The notes below the pieces were generated by a model. The model was not told where the DNA came from, did not search any database, and saw nothing but the letters and a program-made list of their open reading frames with translations. DNA of 64,000 nt from Phycisphaeraceae bacterium (lineage in GTDB: Bacteria > Planctomycetota > Phycisphaerae > Phycisphaerales > Phycisphaeraceae): assembly GCA_029260655.1 (NCBI GenBank), contig JAJDCU010000073.1, positions 59,863 through 123,862 of the forward strand, read 5' to 3'. Shown here one piece after another: positions 1-9,268 of the stretch. Made by a program: the position numbers and the translations under genes. Each line of letters starts with the position of its first letter. The stretch's first letter is position 1.

Positions 1-778
1 CATTCTTAGCGATCCAATCCTGGTCGGTGGGCGACAAGTTGGCATGAAGTGTGTTTTGGTAACGACACTTCTCAAGAAGCAGAGTAAAGAATTCTTTCCG
101 CAGGCCAGATGCGGCTGACTGGGCTTGTTTGCTACGTCTCTCTTGGATCTGCTTGGACTTGACTCTTACCTGATAGTCTTCAGCCTCAGGTAGTGGTATT
201 ACCTGCTGGACGTCAAGCAATACGCGCTGGCCGTCGGCATAGGGGCGCAATCGAACACAGGTAACATCTAAGCCCCGCTCATTGACCCACAGTACAGCGG
301 ATGTCAATTCTCTAGAAAAATCCGCTGACGCAAGAATGATCCGAACATCCTGAGCAAACAGATTTTCCTCCGGCTCGTCCCACCCGAGATGCTTCAATAG
401 TAATGCTCTCGCGTCACCTTCTTTGTTACGCGCTGATAGGTACTTCGCGAATGTCTCTACGACCTGTTCGAAAGTCATGGCAGACACCATCGCAGCGTAC
501 CGGATGGCTTGTAATTCCATGTGGCCACCGTCTTCGGTGCGCTTGAGTTCGATGACAACAAGATTGGCTTGCTTATCTACCCCGAGCAGATCAATCCTTC
601 GGCGGGAATCCTCCCATCGACCGAATTCCTCATCGACAACTAACACGCCGGGTGCGATTACTTCGATCTGATCACGCAACGTACGCTGAAGGTCTTGTCG
701 CTCTCGCACCCCGGCAGAATCGAAAGTGATGGTGTTAATGGCTTTGAGTGTTTGATCATCGTATTCGTAGAGCGGCAT
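1..778 (-). CDS. PD-(D/E)XK nuclease-like protein (DUF91/NucS-like), 3' end cut by window edge
   Basis: An uninterrupted minus-strand reading frame runs from ATG at 776-778 to the window edge, at least 259 codons. Residues 61-80 read RIDLLGVD followed by LVVIELKR. This is the core of the PD-(D/E)XK nuclease fold as seen in DUF91/NucS-like proteins, with candidate catalytic D63, E77 and K79. The rest is helix-rich with a basic K/R/Q segment near the visible end. It lies about 80 bp downstream of ruvB on the same strand, so it may be co-transcribed. The substrate is unknown; it could be a repair nuclease or a restriction-like defence nuclease. The C-terminus is not visible, so full length and any extra domain cannot be judged. 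Confidence 0.7.
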   Translation of the reverse strand, partial: MPLYEYDDQTLKAINTITFDSAGVRERQDLQRTLRDQIEVIAPGVLVVDEEFGRWEDSRRRIDLLGVDKQANLVVIELKRTEDGGHMELQAIRYAAMVSAMTFEQVVETFAKYLSARNKEGDARALLLKHLGWDEPEENLFAQDVRIILASADFSRELTSAVLWVNERGLDVTCVRLRPYADGQRVLLDVQQVIPLPEAEDYQVRVKSKQIQERRSKQAQSAASGLRKEFFTLLLEKCRYQNTLHANLSPTDQDWIAKN

Positions 779-857
779 TGGAAGCTCCTCAAAACTGTCT
801 TGCGGTGAAGGGCTGGACCGAATCCACTGCCGTTTTTGCCCGTCGATGAGCCACAAT

Positions 858-1889
858 CTACTCAAACAGCTCCGCATCCTGTTCGTGGATAGCAAATCTG
901 ACCCCCAGATGTTCCGCCGCCGCTTTGGTGAGTTGCCGGCCTTTGCGGGTGCGGGCGAGGAAGCCGATCTGCAATAAGTAGGGTTCGCAGACTTCTTCGA
1001 GGGTGCCGGCGTCTTCGCCGAGGGTGGCGGCGATGGCTTCGACGCCGACGGGGCCGCCCTCGTAGGTGGTGGCGATGACGCGGAGGTACTTGCGATCCAG
1101 CTCGTCCAGTCCTAGATGATCGACGCCTTCCAGTTCAAGGGCTTCGTCGACGATGGCTGGGTTGAGTTGGTCGTTGTGTTTGACCTGTGCGAAGTCGCGG
1201 ATTCGCCTAAGCAGGCGGTTGGCGATGCGCGGGGTGCCGCGGGACCGTGAGGCGATGGTGGAGAGGGATTCGTTGCCGGCGGTCATGTTTAATAGCCCGG
1301 CGCTACGGTGCAGGATTTTTAGTAAATCGTCCTGCGGGTAGAAGTCCAGGTTGTGCGTGAGTCCGAACCTCGACCGCATGGGCCCACTGATCAGCCCCGC
1401 GCGGGTGGTCGCACCGATCAAAGTGAAGGGTTGCAGCGGCAGCGTGATCGTCTTGGCGTGCATGCCGGAGTCCACGGTGACATCGATCTTGAAGTCCTCC
1501 ATCGCCGAGTAGAGGTACTCCTCCAGCGAGACCGGCATGCGGTGGACCTCGTCGATGAACAGGACATCGCCCTTTTGCAGCTTGGTGAGAAACCCCACCA
1601 GGTCGCCGGGCTTGGTCAGCGCCGGGCCACTGGTGACGGTCAGGTGGGCATCCATCTCGTTGGCGATGACGTGGGCGAGCGTGGTTTTGCCCAGGCCCGG
1701 TGGGCCGTGCAGCAGGACGTGCTCCATCGGCTCGTTGCGTTCCTTGACCGCCTGGAGGGTGATGCGCAGTTTCTCGATGAGCCTGGGCTGGCCGACATAA
1801 TCGTCAAGCCGGGTTGGGCGCAGCGACAGATTGACCGCCTCCTCTGCGGGGCTGTGTGTTTTGCCGGAGACGATCCGCTGGGTAGCCAT
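858..1889 (-). CDS. ruvB: Holliday junction branch migration ATPase RuvB
   Basis: RuvB is the hexameric AAA+ motor that drives branch migration of Holliday junctions with RuvA before RuvC cleavage. The protein shows Walker A GPPGLGKT near residue 62, Walker B LFIDEVH, sensor GATTRAGL, an arginine-finger region SRFG, and the C-terminal winged-helix domain ending in a GFLARTRKGR-like segment. From ATG 1889 it is 343 aa, normal for the family, and begins MATQRIVSG like other RuvB proteins. An in-frame upstream ATG at 1931 would add 14 residues. Neither start has a strong Shine-Dalgarno. It sits between panC and a nuclease gene on the same strand. ruvC is in the window about 52 kb away, and ruvA is not seen. 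Confidence 0.96.
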   Translation of the reverse strand: MATQRIVSGKTHSPAEEAVNLSLRPTRLDDYVGQPRLIEKLRITLQAVKERNEPMEHVLLHGPPGLGKTTLAHVIANEMDAHLTVTSGPALTKPGDLVGFLTKLQKGDVLFIDEVHRMPVSLEEYLYSAMEDFKIDVTVDSGMHAKTITLPLQPFTLIGATTRAGLISGPMRSRFGLTHNLDFYPQDDLLKILHRSAGLLNMTAGNESLSTIASRSRGTPRIANRLLRRIRDFAQVKHNDQLNPAIVDEALELEGVDHLGLDELDRKYLRVIATTYEGGPVGVEAIAATLGEDAGTLEEVCEPYLLQIGFLARTRKGRQLTKAAAEHLGVRFAIHEQDAELFE

Positions 1890-1989
1890 GATGGGATGAT
1901 AGCCGATCAGCCGGCGGATGCGGCTGGGCAAACGCGAGGCATCCGGCGCGGATCATGTGCGCCTATTTAGCCTTGGGGTATGCCTCGTG

Positions 1990-2895
1990 TTACTTTTCCG
2001 CCGGTCCGCCCAGGCGCATGTTGTCGATCAGGCGAACCGTCCCGACACGGCCTGCCGTCAGCGCGATCACCCCCCCGGTCAGTGTCGGCTCCACGCAGGT
2101 CAATTCGCCGAGGGTCTTGGGGTGGCGCAGGACCGCGTAGTCGACGTCGATCTGGTGGGCCTGCATCACCGAGCACATCGCCTGCTCGACCGCCTGGGGG
2201 TCGGTCTCGCCTTCTTCTTCGACGAGCGATCTGGCTTGCCGAAGGGCCTTGGACAACCCAAGGGCGCGCTGGCGCTGTTCGGCGTCGAGGCTGCGGTTTC
2301 GGCTGGACATCGCCAGCCCGTCGGGCTCACGCACGGTCGGAATCTCAACGACCCGCACGTGCATCATCAGGTCGGCCAACATCGCCTCGATGACCCGTAG
2401 CTGCTGGTAGTCCTTCTGGCCCAACGACAGGAAGTCTGGGTGGAAGATGTTCAGCAGCTTGGCGACGACCCGGCACACGCCCTGGAAGTGGCCCGGGCGC
2501 TGTTGGCCTTCCAGGTCGGCGGACAATGATGGCACTTCGATATCCACGCCCGGCTTCGTCGGCGGGTACAGCTCGTCCACCGAAGGGGTAAAGACCCCCG
2601 CTGCGCCGGCCTGGGCACACTTTTTGATATCGACCTCTTGTGACCTGGGGTACTTCTGAAAGTCTTCGCCGGGCCCGAACTGTGTCGGATTGACAAACAC
2701 GCTGACCAGCACGTGGTCGGCAAGCCCGCGGCAGATACGGATATGTTCGGTGTGGCCGTCGTGCAGCGCGCCCATGGTCGGCACCAACGCGACTTTGCCT
2801 TGGAGGCCCGCCCGGTGTTCCCGGGCCTGCCCGACGGTGCGTGTGACAACGGTTTGCATGTCCTGCCTTGCGTGTTGGCCGGTCGTCGCGGTCAT
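1990..2895 (-). CDS. panC: Pantothenate synthetase PanC
   Basis: PanC condenses pantoate with beta-alanine, using ATP, to make pantothenate, the coenzyme A precursor. The sequence has the nucleotidyl-transferase HIGH-type motif in VPTMGALHDGH, then VFVNPTQFGPGEDFQKYPR, PGHFQGV, the LGQKDYQQL segment, and the KMSKS-like MSSRN motif, all in family order. At 301 aa it is of normal length. It lies 36 bp downstream of a glycosyltransferase gene and about 100 bp upstream of ruvB on the same strand, so it may be part of a four-gene minus-strand unit, although the functions are unrelated. A second in-frame ATG lies 12 codons in (MQTVVTRTV) and could be the true start. Confidence 0.96.
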   Translation of the reverse strand: MTATTGQHARQDMQTVVTRTVGQAREHRAGLQGKVALVPTMGALHDGHTEHIRICRGLADHVLVSVFVNPTQFGPGEDFQKYPRSQEVDIKKCAQAGAAGVFTPSVDELYPPTKPGVDIEVPSLSADLEGQQRPGHFQGVCRVVAKLLNIFHPDFLSLGQKDYQQLRVIEAMLADLMMHVRVVEIPTVREPDGLAMSSRNRSLDAEQRQRALGLSKALRQARSLVEEEGETDPQAVEQAMCSVMQAHQIDVDYAVLRHPKTLGELTCVEPTLTGGVIALTAGRVGTVRLIDNMRLGGPAEK

Positions 2896-2931
2896 GGGCA
2901 GAACCTATCAGCTTGACCGGGCGCGCACCAG

Positions 2932-4008
2932 TTAGGCCGGGAACGGGATGGTCTGGCCCGCCATGCGCCGGTAAAGGTCCAGCACGTCGGCGATCTGGTG
3001 CGATGTCGGGCGGTTGTGCCTGACCCAGTCCTGTGCCCGTTGGCCCATCGCCGCGGTCAGCTTGGGGTCTTCGATGAATCGTTGCAATTGATGCGCCCAA
3101 TCCTCGGGCGTCGGTCCGTCCAGCACGGTCGCCGTCTGCCCGTCGATCAGGTAGTCCAGGTAGGGGTCGTGGCAGGCGATCACGGGCAGCCCCCAGGCCA
3201 TCGCCCGGAGGGTCAGGCTGCGTGACTTGCCCAGGGCCTGGGGGTGGATCAGCGCGTGGGCGCGCAAAAGCATCTCCCGGTGGCCAAGACGTCTGGGCGT
3301 CAATGAAATATTCGCCAACAGGCCCATCGCGCTGGCGGCCTTCCAGATCTGGTGCTGGGCTCCGCCCTGGCCGTCGAAGAAGAACTGGGACATCGGTCTG
3401 CGTCTGACGACCGAGGCGATCCCGCCGAGCAGGGCATCGTAGTCGCTGTCCCACACACCGTTGCCGCTGACGATCGCGCAGAACGTCTCGCCTTCTTGTC
3501 GGACCGGGGGCTCGGTGGATTGGTTGTGGACCCCCGTGCCGATCGTCTGCACCAGCAGATCGGGCCCGACGTGCTGGCGTATCGCCTCGGCGATCGGCTC
3601 GGTCACCGCCGCCACCGCCACCTTGGCCGGGTCGGCCCGGGACAGCAGGCGCTGGGCCAGGGGGATATCCAGCATCGAGCAGGCGCCCAGAACGATCGGC
3701 GTACCGAGGGAATCCGCCAGCTTTAGCCCCCCGCGCCACAGCCGCCCGTCCAGCGCGTGGATCAGGTCCACCCCAAGGGCCTCCAGCGGTTCGTCCAGGC
3801 GGGCGATCCGGTGTTGGTTCATCACGGTGACCCGGGTTTCATGCCAGGGCACCAGCCCGCCGAACATACTCACGTCCTCGGTATCGATGTGCTGGGGCAC
3901 GACCTGAACCACCCGGACCCGCTCGTCGATCAGCCCGACCACCAGGTGCTGAAACGGTGTCAGCTCCTCATCCAGCCAGGCCTGGTTTGCCAGCAGGGCG
4001 ACATGCAT
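2932..4008 (-). CDS. Glycosyltransferase, GT-B fold (GT4/group 1-like)
   Basis: A 358-aa protein with no signal peptide. The N-terminal half looks like a Rossmann acceptor domain (start MHVALLANQAWLDEE). The C-terminal half carries the glycosyltransferase group 1 pattern: an R/HP-type segment around HALIHPQALGKSRSL, then LRAMAWGLPVIACHDPYLDYLIDGQTATVL, with the nucleotide-sugar-binding loop and an acidic region. The acceptor and donor sugars cannot be told from sequence. It is the first gene of the minus-strand run leading into panC. Its 5' end faces prmC, whose longest reading frame overlaps this start, which supports a later start for prmC. Confidence 0.85.
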   Translation of the reverse strand: MHVALLANQAWLDEELTPFQHLVVGLIDERVRVVQVVPQHIDTEDVSMFGGLVPWHETRVTVMNQHRIARLDEPLEALGVDLIHALDGRLWRGGLKLADSLGTPIVLGACSMLDIPLAQRLLSRADPAKVAVAAVTEPIAEAIRQHVGPDLLVQTIGTGVHNQSTEPPVRQEGETFCAIVSGNGVWDSDYDALLGGIASVVRRRPMSQFFFDGQGGAQHQIWKAASAMGLLANISLTPRRLGHREMLLRAHALIHPQALGKSRSLTLRAMAWGLPVIACHDPYLDYLIDGQTATVLDGPTPEDWAHQLQRFIEDPKLTAAMGQRAQDWVRHNRPTSHQIADVLDLYRRMAGQTIPFPA

Positions 4009-4100
4009 CCCATGATGCTACGCGACCGCCGGGGCCCTTCCAAGCCGGATTGTGGGTCTTCATCACCGCTGGGCCCCATCCGGGGGTAAAATCAAGCCCC

Positions 4101-4988
4101 GTGACACAGCGATCCACCGACAACCAGACCTGGACCACCCGTCGGCTGATGGCCTGGACGGCCAGGCATCTGACCCGCAAGGGCGTCGATCACCCCCGGC
4201 GGGCAACCGAGATGCTGCTGGCCCACGTCCTGGGGGTCGATCGGCTCAAGCTGTACATGGACCCGGACCGCCCGGCAAGTGAACTGGAACGCGCGACCTT
4301 CCGCGAGCTGGTCGAGCGGGCCGTCGCCCACGAGCCGGTCGACTACCTCATCGGCAAGAGCCCGTTTTTCTCGATGATGCTCGCGGTCACCCCCGACGTG
4401 TTGATCCCCCGGCCCAGCACCGAGACGCTGATCGAACACGTCATCCAGCACGCCCGGCGGATCCCCGGTTTCAACTCCCCGACCATCGCGGACATCGGCA
4501 CGGGCAGCGGCGCGATCGCGATCGCGCTGGCCAAGCACATCCCCCATAGCCGGGTGATCGCGACCGACCTTTGCGACAAGGCGCTGGACGTTGCCAGGGC
4601 GAACGCCCGGTCGATGGGTGTGTCCGATCAGATCGAGTTCCGCCAGGGCGACCTGCTCGAGCCTGTCGAACACGAACGTCTGCGGTACCTGGTGAGTAAC
4701 CCGCCTTACATCGGCGATGACGAATGGAAACGCGTTGCGCCCAACGTCAAGGACTACGAGCCGGCTTCCGCGTTGCGTGGCGGGGCCGACGGCCTGCGTT
4801 ACCTGCGGGTGTTGATCGAACGGGCCCGGCCTCTGCTGGAGCACCCCGGTCAGCTGGTGCTGGAGGCCGCCGCGAGCCACGAAAAACAACTCTTACGGCT
4901 CGCCGAGTCGGCAGGGGGCTTAGCCAATGCGCATGTGTTAGCAGATCACGACAGCCTGCCGCGTGTGCTGGTCTGCGATACGGTTTGA
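4101..4988 (+). CDS. prmC: Release factor glutamine methyltransferase PrmC (HemK)
   Basis: PrmC methylates the GGQ glutamine of peptide-chain release factors using S-adenosylmethionine. The N-terminal helical domain is followed by the SAM-binding motif ADIGTGSGAIAIALA and the diagnostic catalytic motif VSNPPYIGDDE. From GTG 4101 the protein is 295 aa, close to the family norm. The open frame extends back to 3957, but that extension overlaps the divergent glycosyltransferase and is proline/arginine-rich without family similarity, so GTG 4101 is preferred. An ATG at 4149 is an alternative. The gene converges with a secreted protein gene only 18 bp downstream. Confidence 0.93.
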   Translation: MTQRSTDNQTWTTRRLMAWTARHLTRKGVDHPRRATEMLLAHVLGVDRLKLYMDPDRPASELERATFRELVERAVAHEPVDYLIGKSPFFSMMLAVTPDVLIPRPSTETLIEHVIQHARRIPGFNSPTIADIGTGSGAIAIALAKHIPHSRVIATDLCDKALDVARANARSMGVSDQIEFRQGDLLEPVEHERLRYLVSNPPYIGDDEWKRVAPNVKDYEPASALRGGADGLRYLRVLIERARPLLEHPGQLVLEAAASHEKQLLRLAESAGGLANAHVLADHDSLPRVLVCDTV

Positions 4989-5006
4989 AGCATCCTGCTT
5001 TCTCCT

Positions 5007-5630
5007 CTACCGCATCACTTCGTGTTGGCGGACTTCGATAATCGGCTGCTGCTGGGGGCTGTCGAAGTTGCCGGGGCTTTGGTATTCGAGCATGAGCGTG
5101 CGGCGGACCAGGACCGATTCGTCAGTCAACGGGTTGCTGACGTTCTGCGTCTCACCGTTGAGCCCGGCGAAGAAGACCGAAAAGGCATCGACGTCACCCT
5201 CGGGGGCCGGCCAGATCGCCACGCCTTCGCGGGCGAAGTCTTCGCCTTGAAGCAGCTTGCCGACCACCTCGACCGGGCTCAGCAATAGCGGGTTGCCCAG
5301 CCGCTCTTTGATCGCGGGGAACACGGTCGGGGGGACGTTTTCCCCGGCGTTGATGATCTGGCCCAGGTCGTTGGCGATCGTGATCTCGGGGATGAACAAA
5401 AGATCCTGCTCGGTCGGGTTGGTCACCTTGTAGGTGATGTACCAGAACCAGCGGATCGAGCCGTCGACATCCTCGATGGAGATCGCTTCGGGTTTTTGAA
5501 CCTCCGCCAAAAGCGACCAGGACGGGCTGACGATGGCGGGCTCGGGGTACGCCAGAGCGGAAGGTGCGGTCATCACGACCCCAACCCAGCCGGCGCACAG
5601 GGTCAAAAATATGGCGGCGAAGCTTCGCAT
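5007..5630 (-). CDS. Secreted hypothetical protein
   Basis: A 207-aa protein with a clear Sec signal peptide (MRSFAAIFLTLCAGWVGVVMTAPSALA, cleavage after ALA expected). The mature part begins with proline-rich residues, followed by a beta-rich domain containing WFWYITYKVTNPTEQDLLFIPEI. This resembles a conserved extracytoplasmic beta-sandwich. I do not recognise a named family. An AAAGG Shine-Dalgarno precedes ATG 5630. The gene is transcribed convergently to prmC and divergently from the GNAT gene. Function is unknown; location is probably periplasmic. Confidence 0.8.
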   Translation of the reverse strand: MRSFAAIFLTLCAGWVGVVMTAPSALAYPEPAIVSPSWSLLAEVQKPEAISIEDVDGSIRWFWYITYKVTNPTEQDLLFIPEITIANDLGQIINAGENVPPTVFPAIKERLGNPLLLSPVEVVGKLLQGEDFAREGVAIWPAPEGDVDAFSVFFAGLNGETQNVSNPLTDESVLVRRTLMLEYQSPGNFDSPQQQPIIEVRQHEVMR

Positions 5631-5764
5631 GGGAACCTTTCTGCTGACTGTCTACAATCCCACTGTTAAGAAGGCGCCCCGGGCTTCCCCGGGTACAGGT
5701 GACATTGTACGATCGGGCCTTGTCCGGTCAATTTTCTTTGGCCAAATCAGGCAGCGGCGCTCTT

Positions 5765-6733
5765 ATGGCCCATATCAGCACACCCCCGATCAGCCGGCAT
5801 GAGGGGGATCTCCCCTCGATCCGCCCGGTCGACCCGCCGGATCGGCGGTCAGCGCTGGCGGTCCTGCTGACGGGCCGGGATGCGCCCGACGATCCGGCGG
5901 TGGACCATTTTCTGGAATTTATTGAGTACCAGGGGATGACGCTCGATGGGCTTTGGGCAGCGTACGACAAGCAAAGCCCTGTGGCCTCATCACTTATCAT
6001 CCCAGGCCAGGGCAGGACGGCGGTGGTTTTTCTCTCCCCGGTCTCCCAGGGCCCATCCATTTCGCTTAGTGCTGAGCTGGTTCGGTCTATGGTCCAGTCC
6101 CAGGACCCCAAGGGTGTGCGTCTGGTCCAGGCGCTGTTGGACCCAGGCCAGCACAACGAGCGTCAGGCCTTGTCGGAGGGGGGGTTTCACTACCTGGCGT
6201 CTTTGGTCTACATGAGACGCTCGTCCGCTGTAACCGCCAGCGAGCCGCATGCTCAAGGCCCGATCGGGCTGGACGGGCAAGACCTGCGTGTCGTCTCGTG
6301 GGACCCCAAGCACCGTCAGGCCTTCGCAGAGGCGATCCTGGCCAGCTACCAGGACACGCAGGACTGTCCGGGGCTGGTCGGCACCCGCCAGATCGACGAC
6401 ATCATCGCGGGCCACATGGCGGTGGGCCGATTCGATCCGGAACTGTGGTCGGTGTATTGCCTTGAGGATCAGCCGATCGCGGTGATGCTGCTTAACCCGC
6501 TGGTCGACCGGCCGGATCTGGAGCTTGTGTACATCGGGCTGGCCCCGCGGGTTCGCGGTCGAGGTCTGGCGGGTCGGCTGCTTCGCACGGCGATCGCACA
6601 GGCCGCCTCGCGGAAGTATTCGGGCCTGCTCCTGGCGGTCGATGAACAAAACGCGCCGGCGGTTGGGCTCTACCGGGGCTTGAATTTCCGCCCGACGGCG
6701 CGCAAGGTCGCGATGATCTGCACCTTAAAGTAA
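5765..6733 (+). CDS. GNAT family N-acetyltransferase, two-domain
   Basis: A 322-aa protein from ATG 5765. The frame is open from 5699, but the extra residues precede the promoter-like AT-poor start region and look non-coding. The C-terminal half is a GNAT acetyltransferase with the acetyl-CoA loop region APRVRGRGLAGRLL (the R/Q-x-x-G-x-G/A motif), followed by AVDEQNAPAVGLYRGLNF, the usual beta-6/beta-7 pattern. The N-terminal half probably forms a degenerate GNAT fold, as in mycothiol-synthase-like two-domain proteins. The substrate is unknown. It lies directly upstream of the dnaA leader on the same strand, with 386 bp between the genes. Confidence 0.85.
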   Translation: MAHISTPPISRHEGDLPSIRPVDPPDRRSALAVLLTGRDAPDDPAVDHFLEFIEYQGMTLDGLWAAYDKQSPVASSLIIPGQGRTAVVFLSPVSQGPSISLSAELVRSMVQSQDPKGVRLVQALLDPGQHNERQALSEGGFHYLASLVYMRRSSAVTASEPHAQGPIGLDGQDLRVVSWDPKHRQAFAEAILASYQDTQDCPGLVGTRQIDDIIAGHMAVGRFDPELWSVYCLEDQPIAVMLLNPLVDRPDLELVYIGLAPRVRGRGLAGRLLRTAIAQAASRKYSGLLLAVDEQNAPAVGLYRGLNFRPTARKVAMICTLK

Positions 6734-7119
6734 AACGGCCGGATGCGCTGTTTATCACCGGCGATGTTTATCCACAGATTGTCACGAATGCGTACAAACG
6801 GTGGACAAAAAAAACTAACGCATCTAACCGCTTGCATTATATCGCGCTGAAGACGCGGGCGCATTTTTGCGCGGATCAGGCGGTTGTACCGGGTCGCTCT
6901 TGGTCGTATCTTGATCACTGCGATAACGGAATGTCGCTCCGCGTGAGCCACTCGACTTCGGCTAAGGGAGGGGAAAGCCCAACGCCGAACGGGCCCTTCG
7001 ATCAGCGGGTATCCGGACGGAACCATTTTCTCGGCGTCAGGGCGAGTATTGGGGCCCTGTTAACTGACACACGGTGGCGCAGCGCGTCGCCACGAGGCTC
7101 CGTAAACGGAGAGGTGATC
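6734..7119. other. dnaA upstream region, candidate oriC or DnaA autoregulatory region
   Basis: A 386-bp gene-free stretch between the GNAT gene and dnaA. It holds one perfect DnaA box (6768-6776), a weaker box-like TTATCACCG starting near 6752, and an inverted near-match GGTGGACAA, followed by an A-tract and an AT-richer segment around 6800-6850. An open frame continuous with dnaA covers most of it, but no conserved protein sequence is seen there. dnaN and recF, which often flank oriC, are absent. It could be oriC or only a DnaA-controlled promoter. Confidence 0.35.
6768..6776 (+). promoter_or_regulatory. Perfect DnaA box TTATCCACA
   Basis: The nonamer matches the consensus DnaA box exactly. 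It lies about 345 bp upstream of the dnaA start, consistent with origin function or autoregulation of dnaA. Confidence 0.6.
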
Positions 7120-8631
7120 GTGACTACGGCCACTTCCTTAAATAATATAGGTGCGCACATCGCCACCCGCCTGGAACAGGCCATCGGCTCCCGCAGGTAC
7201 GCCATGTGGTTCGACCGGTCGACCCGGTTTGAGCTGGAGGACGATGGGCAGGCCCTGCGCGTCACCGTCGCCAACAAGTTCCTCGCCGACGGGATCGGCC
7301 GGCAGTTGCAAACGCAGATCGATCAGGCGGCGCACGAGGAGCTTGGCCACGGCGTGCACCTGCACGTAGGCGTCAGCAAGCCCGCCAGCGCCACGGACCA
7401 GGCACACGCGCACGGTGAGCGGTCCCGTGCCGCGGTGGCCCCACCGGTCAATGTTGCCGGGCAGACGGCCCCGTGGGCGCCGGCGCGTCGGACGGGCAAA
7501 CGGTGGCGGCACACGCTTGACGAGTTTGTCGTCGGGTCCGGGAGTGAGTTGGCCTTCGCCGCCGCGGTCCAGATGGCCGACGGCGATTGGGGCTGCGAGG
7601 TCGACCCCGGGTCGCCATTATTTATCCATGGCGGGTGCGGGCTTGGGAAGACCCACCTGCTCCAGGGGATCTGTCAGCGGATCAACTTTCACCACCCCCA
7701 GCGCCGGGTCCGCTACACCACCGGCGAGCAGTTCACCAACGACTTCATCACGGCCGTACGCACCAATTCGCTCAGCGCCTTCCGCCGGAAGATTCGGCAA
7801 CTGGACCTGCTCGCGGTCGACGACGTCCATTTCATGGCCTGCAAGGAGAAGACCCAGCAGGAGTTCCTGCACAGTTTCAACGAGATCGAACTCAGCGGTG
7901 CGCGCGTCGTGTTAGCCAGCGACAACCACCCCAAACTCATCAAGCAGTTCAGCGACGCGCTGGTTAGCCGGTGTATACGCGGGATGGTGGTGCGTATCGA
8001 CGCGCCCGATTCGGCGACACGTATGCGGATCGTCGAGGCCCTGGCCGAGCGCCGCGGGCTGGCGATGCCTCAGGCCTCAGCGAAACTGATCGCCGACCGC
8101 TGCGACGGGTCGGTCCGTGATATCGAGGGGATGCTCACCAAGCTACAGGCGATGTCGATGATCGACCGGTCCGTGCCGCATCTGGGGGCCGGGTCCCGTG
8201 TGATCGGCCACGCACTGGTGGACCGGCTGTTCCACGATCAGGGCGGCTTGGCGCCCAGGCGGCCCGTGCGGTTCGAGCAGATCATGGACGCGGTCTGTCA
8301 ACTGTTCGCCCTGCCCTCCCAGCTGGTCATGGGCCGGACCCGCCGCCGCCACATCGTGCTCGCCAGGTCGCTTGCGATCTACCTCGCCAGGGACTTGACG
8401 TCGCTGAGTTACCCGGAGATCGCCGCCGCCATGGGCCGGCCCAACCACTCGACGATCGTCACCGCCGCCCAGCGGATGAAGAGGCAACTTAACCAGGACG
8501 AGCCCGTACTCATCCCCGGCCAACCCGCGGAGGTCAAGCCCTCACAACTCTTCGACCAGCTCCGCCGTGAGATCATCACCGCCGAGCAACGCAGCACGCC
8601 CGCCCGGCACCCACCGGGATGGTTGGCATGA
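7120..8631 (+). CDS. dnaA: Chromosomal replication initiator DnaA
   Basis: DnaA binds oriC and opens the duplex. Domain I is visible (IGSRRYAMWFDRSTRFEL). Next come a variable alanine/proline linker and the AAA+ domain with Walker A GGCGLGKTH, Walker B LLAVDDVHF, and sensor residues in VLASDNHP. Domain IV has the DNA-binding signature region YPEIAAAMGRPNHSTIVTA. That signature differs from the common GRDHTTV form, but the residue spacing is the same. GTG 7120 is chosen because GGAGAGG at 7108-7114 is ideally spaced and domain I starts right after. The open frame extends back to 6832 over a likely regulatory region. From GTG 7120 the protein is 503 aa. It stands alone, without dnaN or recF. 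Confidence 0.93.
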   Translation: MTTATSLNNIGAHIATRLEQAIGSRRYAMWFDRSTRFELEDDGQALRVTVANKFLADGIGRQLQTQIDQAAHEELGHGVHLHVGVSKPASATDQAHAHGERSRAAVAPPVNVAGQTAPWAPARRTGKRWRHTLDEFVVGSGSELAFAAAVQMADGDWGCEVDPGSPLFIHGGCGLGKTHLLQGICQRINFHHPQRRVRYTTGEQFTNDFITAVRTNSLSAFRRKIRQLDLLAVDDVHFMACKEKTQQEFLHSFNEIELSGARVVLASDNHPKLIKQFSDALVSRCIRGMVVRIDAPDSATRMRIVEALAERRGLAMPQASAKLIADRCDGSVRDIEGMLTKLQAMSMIDRSVPHLGAGSRVIGHALVDRLFHDQGGLAPRRPVRFEQIMDAVCQLFALPSQLVMGRTRRRHIVLARSLAIYLARDLTSLSYPEIAAAMGRPNHSTIVTAAQRMKRQLNQDEPVLIPGQPAEVKPSQLFDQLRREIITAEQRSTPARHPPGWLA

Positions 8632-8720
8632 AACGACCTGCGATCTCGCGGCTGGCTTATACCCGTCCGCAATCGTGTGATGCCTCTTGCCTGTACAGCC
8701 CGGACACGGCATAAAAAAAG

Positions 8721-8755
8721 GACGAGGCCCAGGGATGTCATCCTCGGGCCCCGTC
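8721..8755. terminator. Strong hairpin terminator, possibly bidirectional
   Basis: Two 16-nt arms can form 14 pairs around a GTC loop. Seven A residues at 8714-8720 become a U-tract for minus-strand transcripts. On the plus strand the hairpin is followed by a weaker T-rich TTACTACTATT. It lies 90 bp after the dnaA stop, so it probably ends dnaA transcription and also stops transcripts from the other side. Confidence 0.6.
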
Positions 8756-9268
8756 TTACTACTATTGGATGACACCCAACGCGCGTGACACGTCTGGCAT
8801 CAACCGGGGGGGTGGCAGGCACGATCAACGATTGCGGGGCGATCTGCGGCTTGCTGTGCGCCGCGTGTCAAAGATGACGCTGATCATATTCTCGAGCACA
8901 TTCAGTGCGGTCTTTGTGATGACTAGAACGAGATTAACTGACGGGGCCGGCCCAGATCGGAATGGATGACCGGAGCCGGCCCACACGTCAGGCATTGGTA
9001 CGGTGTTTACGGACGTAACGCATCATCGATTTGGTTGGGTTGGGGTGAGGGCTGTTACTACGGTCGTGGTCACGGTTGTCCTTGAGCCTGTCTCCCTCCG
9101 GTCGGGGTCGGGTACGTTGACCGCCCTGAAATTTGATGGTCACTAGCGTACGATGTGGGAGGGCCCCGCTGCAGATTTTGCACAGGGGGGAAACCCCGAT
9201 CTGGGTGGATGGTTTTACGGGGTTCCGGGCCCCGGGCCGATCAGCCCGGATCGGCGTCTGAAAAGGAT

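Noticed and set aside
2345..3739. A 464-aa minus-strand frame overlapping the glycosyltransferase and panC
   Set aside because: It is an off-frame shadow of two real genes on the same strand and is rich in R, P and G without motifs.
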